From positions 1 to 11,096 of the forward strand of contig CBFHZN010000029.1 of NCBI GenBank assembly GCA_965660355.1: 11,096 bases of DNA, in the 5' to 3' direction. Below are positions 1 to 6,321 of this stretch, piece by piece. How positions within the stretch are numbered: the first letter of the stretch is position 1; each line of letters starts with the position of its first letter. Below the pieces are notes generated by a model. The model did not search any database. It had not been told where the DNA came from and saw nothing but the letters and a program-made list of their open reading frames with translations. The translations under genes were made by a program, and so were the position numbers. The DNA comes from CAJXVY01 sp965660355. Lineage in GTDB: Bacteria; Actinomycetota; Actinomycetes; Actinomycetales; Microbacteriaceae.

Positions 1-464
1 CTGTTTCAGTGGCGACGTTGGCTTTAGTGCTCGGTGTTTCGGGGTGCACCACAAACCAGCTTGAAATCTCAGAGAGCTGGGTTAGATCGTCAGATGCAAG
101 CATTTCTGGCGGAATGACCGGAATGTTTATGGAGATAACGAATCCAACATCAAATGATGCGACCCTGATTGGTGGAACGAGTGATTCAGGCATGGTTGAG
201 ATTCACGAAACCGTTATGGGTGATGATGGCATGCAGATGCAGGAAATCAACGGCGGCATCGAGATCCCGGCTGGAGAAACAGTTATTTTGCAACCAGGTG
301 GGTTTCACGTGATGGTGATGGGTTTGAACGAAGACGTTTTAGCAGGGGATGAGCTGACGGTGGATCTTGAATTTGAGGGACACCCCAATATTTCCGTCAC
401 CGCAACAGCCAAGCCAAGTGAGGCCGGTGATGAGGAGTACCACTCAGATATGGATATGGAGTAA
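1..464 (+). CDS. PCuAC-family periplasmic/extracellular copper chaperone, lipoprotein (5' end cut by window)
   Basis: Copper(I) chaperone of the PCu(A)C family, which delivers copper outside the membrane, classically to cytochrome oxidase or other secreted copper enzymes. The reading frame is open to the left edge. A GTG at 9 could start it, but would leave a signal peptide with no positive n-region, so the real start probably lies upstream. Counting from that GTG, a hydrophobic run leads to a lipobox (V-S-G-C) with the lipidated Cys at residue 13. The copper site is visible as H66, M77, H100 and M102, in the family pattern H-x10-M-x(21-22)-H-x-M, with the usual HETVM, IEIPAGE and PGGFHVM surroundings. 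The C-terminal tail is acidic with extra His and Met, which might also touch copper (inference). It lies 5 nt before the DyP peroxidase gene, so the two are very likely co-transcribed. The family call is firm; the client protein is unknown. Confidence 0.9.
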   Translation, partial: VSVATLALVLGVSGCTTNQLEISESWVRSSDASISGGMTGMFMEITNPTSNDATLIGGTSDSGMVEIHETVMGDDGMQMQEINGGIEIPAGETVILQPGGFHVMVMGLNEDVLAGDELTVDLEFEGHPNISVTATAKPSEAGDEEYHSDMDME

Positions 465-469
465 TTCAT

Positions 470-1666
470 TTGATCTCTCGTAGGGGGTTTTTATCGGCGA
501 CTGCTCTGGCTGGGGTCTCAACCGCTGCTGGAGCAAGCCTGGGAGCTGTCGGTGCGAGCTACGCATCGAATGTTTCAGCGCAAACCGCCACGGCTGATAG
601 AAGTGAATTATTTAGAGGCCCCCATCAGGCGGGGATTGAAATTGAGACCCAGGCCGTCACCAACTTCATTGCCTTTGACCTAAAAGCTGGCTCAACTCGC
701 TCAGACATGCGCAGGTGGATGTCACTTTTGACCGATGACATCTCAAGGCTTAGCAAGGGCCAGCCTGTCCTAGCAGACCCTTCTCCCGAGTTAGCGGTTG
801 GGGCAGCCAGGCTTACTGCAACCTTGGGTTTTGGAATGCAGTTTTTTCAAAAACTTGGTCTGCAGTCGCAAATCCCGGATGGTTTTATTGAACTTCCAAG
901 TTTCAAAATGGACAAGCTGCAAGATAGCTTCTCGGCGGGCGATGTATTGCTTCATGTTTCGGCGGATGACCCAATTGTTCTGGCAAATGCCTCCAGGGCG
1001 CTAATCCGTGACAGCATGCCTTTTGCGACCGTTCGCTGGATGCAAAACGGTTTCACCCATTCACCCGGGATGCTTCCCGGGGGAGTGAGTCATAGAAACC
1101 TCATGGGTCAGGTGGATGGAACCGAGAACCCAAAGTTTGGCTCAGAAGATTTTCAGAATGTTGTTTGGGTCAACTCGGGTCCTGAGTGGATCAGGGGTGG
1201 AACACTTCTGGTGCTTCGAAGAATCGCCATGCAGCTAGACACTTGGGACCAGTTGGGAACCCCTGAAAAAGAAGAGGTCATTGGTCGAAAGCTCTCAAAC
1301 GGTGCGCCGCTAACAGGCGTCAATGAAAACGATGTTCCAGACTTGAGCGCCAGATATCCAAATGGATTAAAAGTGATTCCAGATTTTGCACACATCAGAA
1401 GGGCTGCTCCGAATAAACCAGGTGAACGAATTTTCAGGAGACCGTTTAGCTATCACGAGGGTGTTGGCTCTGATGGGAGGCCCGATGTTGGACTGTTGTG
1501 GACCGCCTATCAAAAAAACATCGAGACGCAGTATTTACCCATCCAGAGAAGACTGGAACAACTTGATTTGCTGAATGAGTGGACGGTGCCGATCGGCTCT
1601 GCAACATTTGCTCTCCCCAAGGGTGTATTGGAGGGGGAGCAATTAGCCGAGGCACTATTGTTGTGA
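470..1666 (+). CDS. Tat-exported DyP-type heme peroxidase (EfeB/DtpA-like)
   Basis: Dye-decolourising-type peroxidase using heme and H2O2, exported folded by the Tat pathway. The start is TTG at 470, chosen because GGAG at 458-461 sits 8 nt upstream and because it puts the twin-arginine motif (S-R-R-G-F-L, residues 3-8) at the very N-terminus. An Ala/Gly-rich hydrophobic stretch follows, to about residue 38. The DyP signature GxxDG is G213-Q-V-D216-G217; D216 is the distal acid. H308, in A-H-I-R-R-A, is the expected proximal heme ligand. R323, in the FRRPFSY segment, is the likely distal Arg by comparison with E. coli EfeB. The C-terminal GLLWTAYQ block is typical. The 398-aa length fits the secreted A/EfeB-like class. 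Its neighbour is a copper chaperone rather than EfeU/EfeO, so a Streptomyces DtpA-like role linked to copper is more likely than iron extraction from heme (inference). The substrate cannot be read from sequence. Confidence 0.93.
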   Translation: MISRRGFLSATALAGVSTAAGASLGAVGASYASNVSAQTATADRSELFRGPHQAGIEIETQAVTNFIAFDLKAGSTRSDMRRWMSLLTDDISRLSKGQPVLADPSPELAVGAARLTATLGFGMQFFQKLGLQSQIPDGFIELPSFKMDKLQDSFSAGDVLLHVSADDPIVLANASRALIRDSMPFATVRWMQNGFTHSPGMLPGGVSHRNLMGQVDGTENPKFGSEDFQNVVWVNSGPEWIRGGTLLVLRRIAMQLDTWDQLGTPEKEEVIGRKLSNGAPLTGVNENDVPDLSARYPNGLKVIPDFAHIRRAAPNKPGERIFRRPFSYHEGVGSDGRPDVGLLWTAYQKNIETQYLPIQRRLEQLDLLNEWTVPIGSATFALPKGVLEGEQLAEALLL

Positions 1667-1667
1667 G

Positions 1668-2906
1668 GTGAACTTTCCCGCCAAAAACAGAGTTATTCGT
1701 GGTGGTGAGCACCTAACTAGAAAACAGACCATCGCCTATGTGCTGATTTTGGGTGCTGCCATGGCGATGATTCCTTTTACCATCGACCCTTTTTTGCCAT
1801 CGTTTCCAGCAATAGCAAATTATTTCGGTGTTGATTCAAGGCTTATTCAGCTTTCATTGACTTCGGTGACTATTGGTTTCGCGCTGGGGCAATTAATCAT
1901 CGGACCACTGAGTGACGCCTATGGCAGAAGAAGACCACTGCTTGTTGTCACAGCACTGTTTGCGATTTCAACCGTCGCTGTTATTTTTAGCCCAACAGCA
2001 GAGGTGTTTATTGTCCTTAGATTGCTGATGGGGATGAGTGCGGCTGCGGCAACGGTCATCGCCCAAGCAATCATTCGTGATTTATTCAGTGGCATGAGTC
2101 AGATGAAAATGCTTGCAAGAACTTATTTGATTCAGGGTGCCGCACCAATCATTGGCCCACTGGTTGGATCTGCCGCCAGCGAGTTCTCTGGTTGGCAGAG
2201 CATGTTTTGGATCATGGCCATGTTTGGTTTGCTTTTGTTGATAGGCAATCACCGCTATCTGATTGAAACACTGCCCATTGAAAAACGTCGCGCATCGACA
2301 CCCAGGGGTTTGCTTCGCGGCTATCGGAATGTGATTCGAGATCGAATCTATGTCGGGTTGGTTTTGTTTGCAGGTTTTCAGATCAGTGCGCTGTTTGTTT
2401 ATCTGAACACTGTTCCGTTTTTGTATCAGCAAACCTTTGGCTTGAGCGAGGGTGAATTTGGTCTTGCCTTTGCAATGAGTGCCACGCTTTCATGGCTTGG
2501 TGTTCAAACAGGTTCCAGGCTTCCAAAACTCTTTCCCCCGCAGTGGCTATTGCTTTTGTATGCATTTATCGGAATTGGGGTTGGGATTGCATTGATCCTC
2601 ACCAGCTCCGCCGAAGAGTTTTGGCTAGCTCAAGGATTATTTGGGCTGTTGCTGTTTAATTTTGGTTCCACTTTGACCTCCATACAAACAATTGCATTAT
2701 TGAATCACGGTGAACAGGCTGGGACTGCAGCTGGTTTGCTTGGTGTTTCAAACTTCACCTTCACATCAATTTTTAGCTTGTTTTATGGGTTTATAGCGAC
2801 CACCAACACGGCTGACATCGGATTGGTCATCGGAGGGTTTTATGCGCTGGCGCTAGTTTCACTGGTGTTTATCGCACAGCCTCAAAAGATAGAGCGTTTT
2901 AGCTAA
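1668..2906 (+). CDS. MFS transporter, Bcr/CflA (DHA1) drug-efflux type
   Basis: Twelve-helix major facilitator antiporter of the Bcr/CflA type, expected to expel small molecules in exchange for protons. The GTG start at 1668 lies 1 nt after the peroxidase stop (TGA-G-GTG), pointing to translational coupling. The first 18 or so residues are polar and longer than in typical relatives, so the start is less certain than the frame. TM1 carries the family's D-x-x-L-P-x-x-P-A-I-A motif (from D40). MFS motif A is G79-P-L-S-D-A-Y-G-R-R-R-P90 between TM2 and TM3. A basic cytoplasmic loop around residues 205-225 separates the two six-helix halves. Methionines are frequent in TM4-TM6 (121, 123, 143, 146, 148, 179, 183, 185). 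Being in a unit with a copper chaperone and peroxidase hints at metal or oxidant-related export, but substrate prediction in this family is unreliable. The last 8 bp overlap deoC on the other strand. Confidence 0.88.
   Translation: MNFPAKNRVIRGGEHLTRKQTIAYVLILGAAMAMIPFTIDPFLPSFPAIANYFGVDSRLIQLSLTSVTIGFALGQLIIGPLSDAYGRRRPLLVVTALFAISTVAVIFSPTAEVFIVLRLLMGMSAAAATVIAQAIIRDLFSGMSQMKMLARTYLIQGAAPIIGPLVGSAASEFSGWQSMFWIMAMFGLLLLIGNHRYLIETLPIEKRRASTPRGLLRGYRNVIRDRIYVGLVLFAGFQISALFVYLNTVPFLYQQTFGLSEGEFGLAFAMSATLSWLGVQTGSRLPKLFPPQWLLLLYAFIGIGVGIALILTSSAEEFWLAQGLFGLLLFNFGSTLTSIQTIALLNHGEQAGTAAGLLGVSNFTFTSIFSLFYGFIATTNTADIGLVIGGFYALALVSLVFIAQPQKIERFS
2899..2906. other. Shared palindromic stop region of MFS gene and deoC
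   Basis: TTAGCTAA is a perfect 8-bp palindrome. Read on either strand it gives AGC-TAA, so both convergent genes end in Ser followed by TAA inside the same bases. No hairpin with a T-run lies between the genes, so any transcription terminator must be inside a coding region or be Rho-dependent. Confidence 0.9.
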
Positions 2907-3591
2907 GCTCATCCAAAATTGCGGCTGTAGCGCTTGCACCAATTCGGTCCGCTCCCGCCTCAATCATGTCTTTGGCATCGGTCAGTGTTCTAATGCCTCC
3001 GCTGGCTTTGATTTTGACCTTTCCACCCAAGGCCTGCCGCATCAGTCTGATGTGGTGAACGGTTGCACCGGTTGAGACCATGTTTCCGGATTCATTTTTC
3101 ACAAACCCAAACCCGGTAGAGGTTTTCACAAAAGCCACGCCCGCCTCAGAGCTAATCTCACAAAGTTTGACTATTTGATCATCGGTTAGAAAACCTGTCT
3201 CGAAAATTACCTTCAGTATGGCTCCGTTATTTGTGGTGGCCTCGTTGATGCTACTTATTCCTCGCTTGAAATGATCCCAGTCACCTTCGATGGCCTTAGA
3301 GGGGTTGATTACCATGTCCACCTCTTCAGCTCCCTGCTTCGCGGCCAGAGCTGCCTCGGCGACCTTGATCTCTAAAGCACTGTTTCCATGTGGGAACCCA
3401 ATTACCGTGCAGAGCTTAACCTCACTGCCCGCTAGCCACTGTTTTGCATCTAGCACAGCGTGGGGCTTCAGGCAATATGCTGCAACCTCGTTCTCGATTG
3501 CTACCTGGGCGCCTTTTTGCATCTCATCCATGGTTGCAGTTGGGTGCAAAACGGTGTGGTCAAAATAGCTTGCGAGTGTTTTTCTATCCAT
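2899..3591 (-). CDS. deoC: Deoxyribose-phosphate aldolase (DERA)
   Basis: Class I aldolase that reversibly splits 2-deoxy-D-ribose 5-phosphate into glyceraldehyde 3-phosphate and acetaldehyde, in the cytoplasmic salvage of deoxynucleosides. At 230 aa it matches the short bacterial DERA form. Visible landmarks are the N-terminal DHT-L-P start of the TIM barrel (from D11), EVDMVIN with the catalytic acid D92, the Schiff-base lysine K156 in F-V-K-T-S-T-G-F, and the second catalytic lysine K195 in K-I-K-A-S-G-G-I-R-T. The ATG at 3591-3589 is preceded by AGGAAA, which overlaps the gnd stop codon. It is the second gene of a two-gene unit behind gnd (8-nt gap). No deoA, deoB, nucleoside transporter or DeoR regulator is beside it. 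The product acetaldehyde could in principle feed acetyl-CoA, but no aldehyde dehydrogenase is seen here. Confidence 0.97.
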   Translation of the reverse strand: MDRKTLASYFDHTVLHPTATMDEMQKGAQVAIENEVAAYCLKPHAVLDAKQWLAGSEVKLCTVIGFPHGNSALEIKVAEAALAAKQGAEEVDMVINPSKAIEGDWDHFKRGISSINEATTNNGAILKVIFETGFLTDDQIVKLCEISSEAGVAFVKTSTGFGFVKNESGNMVSTGATVHHIRLMRQALGGKVKIKASGGIRTLTDAKDMIEAGADRIGASATAAILDELS

Positions 3592-3595
3592 TTTG

Positions 3596-3601
3596 TTTCC
3601 T
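3596..3601 (-). promoter_or_regulatory. Shine-Dalgarno of deoC overlapping gnd stop
   Basis: Read on the minus strand, AGGAAA lies just before the deoC ATG, with the AGG core 7 nt away. It includes the last bases of the gnd TAG stop, so ribosomes finishing gnd can restart directly on deoC. Confidence 0.75.
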
Positions 3602-5030
3602 AATCGGTCTGGATTTCACTTCGATCCGCAGACCAAAGGGTGTGAAAGCTTCCTGGTTTATCAATCCGCTTATAAGTATGTGCCCCAAAGAAATCTCTTT
3701 GTCCCTGAACAAGTGCTGCGGGCAGTCTTTCTGCTCTGAGCCCATCGTAATAACTCAGCGAGGATGAAAATGCAGGGTTTGGAATTCCTGCCAGGGCGGA
3801 GTTAGCGACAACCTCTCTCCAAGCAGGGAGGGAGTTGGCTATGGCGTTTTGAAAATAATCACTAAACAACAACGCTTGCAGATCAGGTTGACTCTGATAA
3901 GCCTCAGTGATGCGGTTTAGAAACTTTGCCCTGATGATGCATCCAGCTCTCCAAATCTTGGCAACCTCGCCCAGGTCGATGTTCCAATCGAATTCCTTAG
4001 CGCCTGCCTGGATGGCATCAAAGCCCTGACTGTAGGCAATGATTTTTGAAGCAAAAAGTGCCTGCCTGACTTTCTCAATTAACTCTTGGCGATCAATGTC
4101 CCAAGTAATTGTTTGTTTGGCTAGTTCAGGCTTTGAGCTTCTTTGCTCAGATTGAGCGGATAAAGATCTAGCAAACACAGCCTCAGCGATGCCACTCACC
4201 GGAACACCGAGGTCAAGGGAATTCTTCACTGTCCAAACACCCGTGCCCTTGCTACCTGCCTGATCTAAGATCACATCTACAAGCGGCTTGCCTGTTTCAG
4301 AATCCACCTGGTCCAAAACTTCAGCGGTTATTTCAATCAGGTAGCTTTCTAACTCGCCCCTATTCCACTCTCTGAAAACCTCTGCTATTTGTTTTGGCTC
4401 CATACCTGCTTGACGCAGGATGTCATAACCCTCGGCGATCAATTGCATGTCTGCATATTCAATTCCGTTGTGAATCATTTTCACAAAATGACCCGCACCA
4501 TCCGATCCGATATGGGTGACGCAGGGTTCACCCTCGGCGACTGCGGCAATTGATTCCAAGATCGGCCCAAGGGTTTTATAGGCCTCAGCTGAACCGCCGG
4601 GCATTATTGAAGGACCGTTCAGAGCCCCTTCTTCTCCACCGCTAATCCCAGCTCCAACGAAGTTGATTCCTTGGGAAGCCAATTCTTTTTCTCGTCTGAT
4701 GGTGTCGGTGAACAGCGCATTGCCACCATCGACAATGATGTCGCCCGGGCTAAATCTCTCGGCAAGCTGATTGATGACGGCATCTGTGCCTGCTCCTGCC
4801 TGCACCATGATGATGGCGGTTTTAGGTGTTTGCAAGCTGTCGACGAATTCATCAACCGTCTCGCTCGCTATGAAGTTTGCCTCTGGATGATCTTTTTGGA
4901 GAGTGTTTGTTTTTTCTACCGAGCGGTTATAAATAGCTACTCGGTTACCTTCTCTGCTGGCTAGGTTTCGGGCAAGGTTTGAGCCCATCACCGCCAGTCC
5001 AACAACACCAATATTTGCTTTTTCAGCCAT
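3600..5030 (-). CDS. gnd: 6-phosphogluconate dehydrogenase, decarboxylating
   Basis: Oxidises 6-phosphogluconate to ribulose 5-phosphate and CO2 with NADP+, the third step of the oxidative pentose phosphate pathway. At 476 aa it has the full length of the family's long form. The N-terminal Rossmann domain shows G8-x-x-G11-L-A-V-M-G16 and Y-N-R-S (34-37), the latter typical of NADP phosphate binding. The catalytic core shows S-G-G-E-E-G-A (130-136), then K184, H187-N188 and E191 in VKMIHNGIEY-DMQ. A GSKGTG loop carries K261. The C-terminal segment with R445 and H451 (QRDFFGAHTYKR) is the part that reaches into the partner subunit's active site in known structures. The start is ATG at 5030-5028 with only a weak GA-rich ribosome site. 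It heads the gnd-deoC unit, transcribed away from phnD. No zwf or pgl is in the window. Nothing looks truncated. Confidence 0.98.
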   Translation of the reverse strand: MAEKANIGVVGLAVMGSNLARNLASREGNRVAIYNRSVEKTNTLQKDHPEANFIASETVDEFVDSLQTPKTAIIMVQAGAGTDAVINQLAERFSPGDIIVDGGNALFTDTIRREKELASQGINFVGAGISGGEEGALNGPSIMPGGSAEAYKTLGPILESIAAVAEGEPCVTHIGSDGAGHFVKMIHNGIEYADMQLIAEGYDILRQAGMEPKQIAEVFREWNRGELESYLIEITAEVLDQVDSETGKPLVDVILDQAGSKGTGVWTVKNSLDLGVPVSGIAEAVFARSLSAQSEQRSSKPELAKQTITWDIDRQELIEKVRQALFASKIIAYSQGFDAIQAGAKEFDWNIDLGEVAKIWRAGCIIRAKFLNRITEAYQSQPDLQALLFSDYFQNAIANSLPAWREVVANSALAGIPNPAFSSSLSYYDGLRAERLPAALVQGQRDFFGAHTYKRIDKPGSFHTLWSADRSEIQTD

Positions 5031-5100
5031 TGAAAGGTTCTCTTTCGTTTTAGACCCTCAAAGACTAGCAATCCAAAGAGGCATTTTCTTAGATAACGAT

Positions 5101-5118
5101 GTGGCAACTTGTTGACAA
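5101..5118. repeat. Imperfect inverted repeat, candidate operator 1
   Basis: GTGGCAA (5101-5107), a 4-nt spacer, then TTGACAA (5112-5118); 5 of 7 positions are complementary. The right arm contains TTGACA, a consensus-like -35 element. The TGGCAA half-site recurs 21 bp downstream in the second inverted repeat. Confidence 0.5.
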
Positions 5119-5121
5119 TTA

Positions 5122-5140
5122 TTGGCAATAACGTTGCCAA
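5122..5140. repeat. Perfect inverted repeat, candidate operator 2
   Basis: TTGGCAA (5122-5128), spacer TAACG, TTGCCAA (5134-5140): all 7 positions are complementary. The shape is that of a dimeric repressor or activator site. Its centre is about two helical turns from the first repeat, so two dimers could bind the same face. The regulator is unknown and not encoded in this window. Confidence 0.6.
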
Positions 5141-5158
5141 ATTCACACCAAGTTAACC
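5141..5158 (+). promoter_or_regulatory. Possible PHO-box-like direct repeat
   Basis: ATTCACA, 4 nt, GTTAACC gives two 7-nt units in an 11-bp phase. They match the actinobacterial PhoP core GTTCACC at 5/7 and 6/7 positions. This placement, about 65-80 bp upstream of the phnD start, would suit phosphate-starvation control. The match is weak and could be chance. Confidence 0.3.
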
Positions 5159-5209
5159 TTGGAAACTTAGTGTTCTTTGTAGGACCGCGGAGTCCAAACC
5201 AAAACAGTT

Positions 5210-5216
5210 GGAAAGG
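5210..5216 (+). promoter_or_regulatory. Shine-Dalgarno that fixes the phnD start
   Basis: GGAAAGG lies 7 nt before the ATG at 5224. It places the start so that the protein begins with M-R-R and a standard lipoprotein signal. This rules out the longer in-frame start at 5122, which would bury the signal peptide. Confidence 0.8.
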
Positions 5217-5223
5217 TATTTTG

Positions 5224-6255
5224 ATGAGAAGAAGCGCAGTTATTGCGGCGAGTTTGGGAATTGCCCTAACTCTCTCAGCATGTGCGGCTGAAGAGCCAGT
5301 TGAGGATGTGGCGGAAGAAACCACAACCGAAACCGAAGAGACCGAGACCGAAGAGACCCCAACGGGTCGCGATGCATGGCCCGAGACTCTTGTTTTGACC
5401 CTAACCCCATCACAGGAAGCCAGTGGCTTGATTGAAACTGCAGAACCACTTGGAGAGCTTCTGGGCGAGCGCCTGGGAGTGGAGATTGAAGCTATCGTTC
5501 CAAGCGACTATGCAGGTGTGATTGCGGCTTTGGCCTCAGGACAGGCAGACATCGGTGGTGGTCTAGGACCACAGCAGATGGTGTTGGCAAAAGATGAAGC
5601 GGGTGCCGATCTAATCTTGCAGGTTCAACGTTATGGAAACTACTCATACGTTACCCAGTGGCTAACCAACGACCCAGACACCTACTGTGACGACGAACCA
5701 GTAGCAGACGAAGACGGATATCTTTTCTGCAATGGCGTTTTGGAAGCGGAGCAGGGACCGGTAGCGGAGGACAAGCTATCAGCCCTTTCAGGTGAGACAG
5801 TCTCATTCGTTGATGCAACCTCTACTTCTGGTTACCTAGTTCCTTCTCTAGCTCTTCTAGCAGCGGGAGTTGACCCAGAGAGCGACATCGATTCATTCTT
5901 CGCTGGTGGTCACGATGCATCTGTGCAGGCCGTTTATGACGGAGACGCAACAGTTGGTGTTTCCTACAACGATGCACGTGGAGATATCGAAGAAACCAGC
6001 CCTGACGTAGGCGAGAAGGTTGTTGTTTGGGGATGGTCAGACCAGATTCCAAATGACGGATTCGCTGTTCGTGGTGACCTTCCAGAGGATCTAAAGGAAG
6101 CCATCAGTGAGGCAATGATTGACATCATGGCCACCGAAGAGGGTGCAGCAGTGTTGGATGAGCTATACAACATTGAGGGCCTCCGTCCAGTTCAAGATGG
6201 TGAATACGAAATCATTCGCCAGCTAAGCACTCAGCTAGGTGTTGAACTCGGATAG
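5224..6255 (+). CDS. phnD: PhnD-family substrate-binding lipoprotein of a phosphonate/phosphite/phosphate ABC importer
   Basis: Extracytoplasmic receptor that captures a phosphonate-like ligand and hands it to the PhnE channel. At 343 aa it begins M-R-R, then a hydrophobic stretch to the lipobox L-S-A-C with the lipidated Cys at residue 20. Residues 21-47 form an acidic Glu/Thr linker encoded by 15-bp direct repeats. The Venus-flytrap body follows. The anion-binding loop S200-T-S-G-Y204-L-V-P and the G-G-H230-D231-A-S-V-Q-A-V segment are family hallmarks, and S-D-Q-I-P-N-D lies near 272-278. C155 and C169 flank an acidic insertion and may form a disulfide. PhnD relatives bind 2-aminoethylphosphonate, methylphosphonate, phosphite or phosphate, so the ligand is open. 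The gene heads phnDCEE and is followed by a strong hairpin, fitting excess production of the receptor. The symbol denotes family, not proven phosphonate use. Confidence 0.92.
   Translation: MRRSAVIAASLGIALTLSACAAEEPVEDVAEETTTETEETETEETPTGRDAWPETLVLTLTPSQEASGLIETAEPLGELLGERLGVEIEAIVPSDYAGVIAALASGQADIGGGLGPQQMVLAKDEAGADLILQVQRYGNYSYVTQWLTNDPDTYCDDEPVADEDGYLFCNGVLEAEQGPVAEDKLSALSGETVSFVDATSTSGYLVPSLALLAAGVDPESDIDSFFAGGHDASVQAVYDGDATVGVSYNDARGDIEETSPDVGEKVVVWGWSDQIPNDGFAVRGDLPEDLKEAISEAMIDIMATEEGAAVLDELYNIEGLRPVQDGEYEIIRQLSTQLGVELG
5332..5358 (+). repeat. 15-bp direct repeat in the phnD linker
   Basis: ACCGAAGAGACC occurs at 5332-5343 and again at 5347-5358, a 15-bp period equal to five codons of the Thr/Glu linker. 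The repeat stays in frame, so copy changes would only lengthen or shorten the tether. Confidence 0.8.
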
Positions 6256-6266
6256 TTGAGAACTAG

Positions 6267-6305
6267 AATCAGACCACTGTCGCTTGCGACAGTGGTCTGA
6301 TTTTT
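6267..6305 (+). terminator. Strong intrinsic terminator / attenuator hairpin between phnD and phnC
   Basis: A perfect 16-bp inverted repeat (6268-6283 with 6286-6301), extendable by an A-T pair at 6267/6302, has only TT between its arms. The tip can form a stable C-U-U-G tetraloop. Five T residues (6301-6305) follow at once, the layout of a Rho-independent terminator. It begins 11 bp past the phnD stop and ends 16 bp before the phnC ATG, with no obvious promoter behind it. It therefore most likely acts as a partial terminator and as a 3' stabiliser of phnD mRNA. Confidence 0.88.
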
Positions 6306-6321
6306 AAGTGTTTGGATAAAA

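Larger units (their letters stand above)
5031..5223. promoter_or_regulatory. Divergent control region between gnd and phnD
   Basis: This is the only long non-coding stretch (193 bp) and must hold promoters for both directions. It contains two tandem inverted repeats (5101-5118 and 5122-5140), a TTGACA at 5112-5117, and a PHO-box-like direct repeat at 5141-5158. On the minus strand TTGTCA (complement of 5117-5112) is followed after 17 nt by TATCTA, a possible but poor gnd promoter. For phnD no convincing -10 box was found. An open frame runs through part of it from 5122, but lacks a ribosome site and any protein resemblance there. Confidence 0.6.

Noticed and set aside
9..11. GTG as the true start of the PCuAC gene
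   Set aside because: The frame is open to the window edge and this start would lack a charged n-region. The gene is treated as 5'-truncated.
1446..1712. Minus-strand open frames inside the DyP gene and other out-of-frame ORFs across the window
   Set aside because: They overlap well-supported genes, have no recognisable domains or ribosome sites, and read as low-complexity shadow translations.
5122..5140. Resemblance of TTGGCAA-N5-TTGCCAA to the eukaryotic NF-I site
   Set aside because: The window is bacterial; the match reflects a simple palindrome only.
5112..5140. TTGACA plus a -10 box as the phnD promoter
   Set aside because: At 16-18 bp spacing only GC-containing TTGCCA-like sequence is found, which is not a credible -10. 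Kept only as a -35-like word.
5122..5223. Upstream in-frame extension of phnD
   Set aside because: It would add 34 residues before the lipoprotein signal and run through the operator-like repeats. The GGAAAGG site and the M-R-R start at 5224 fit far better.
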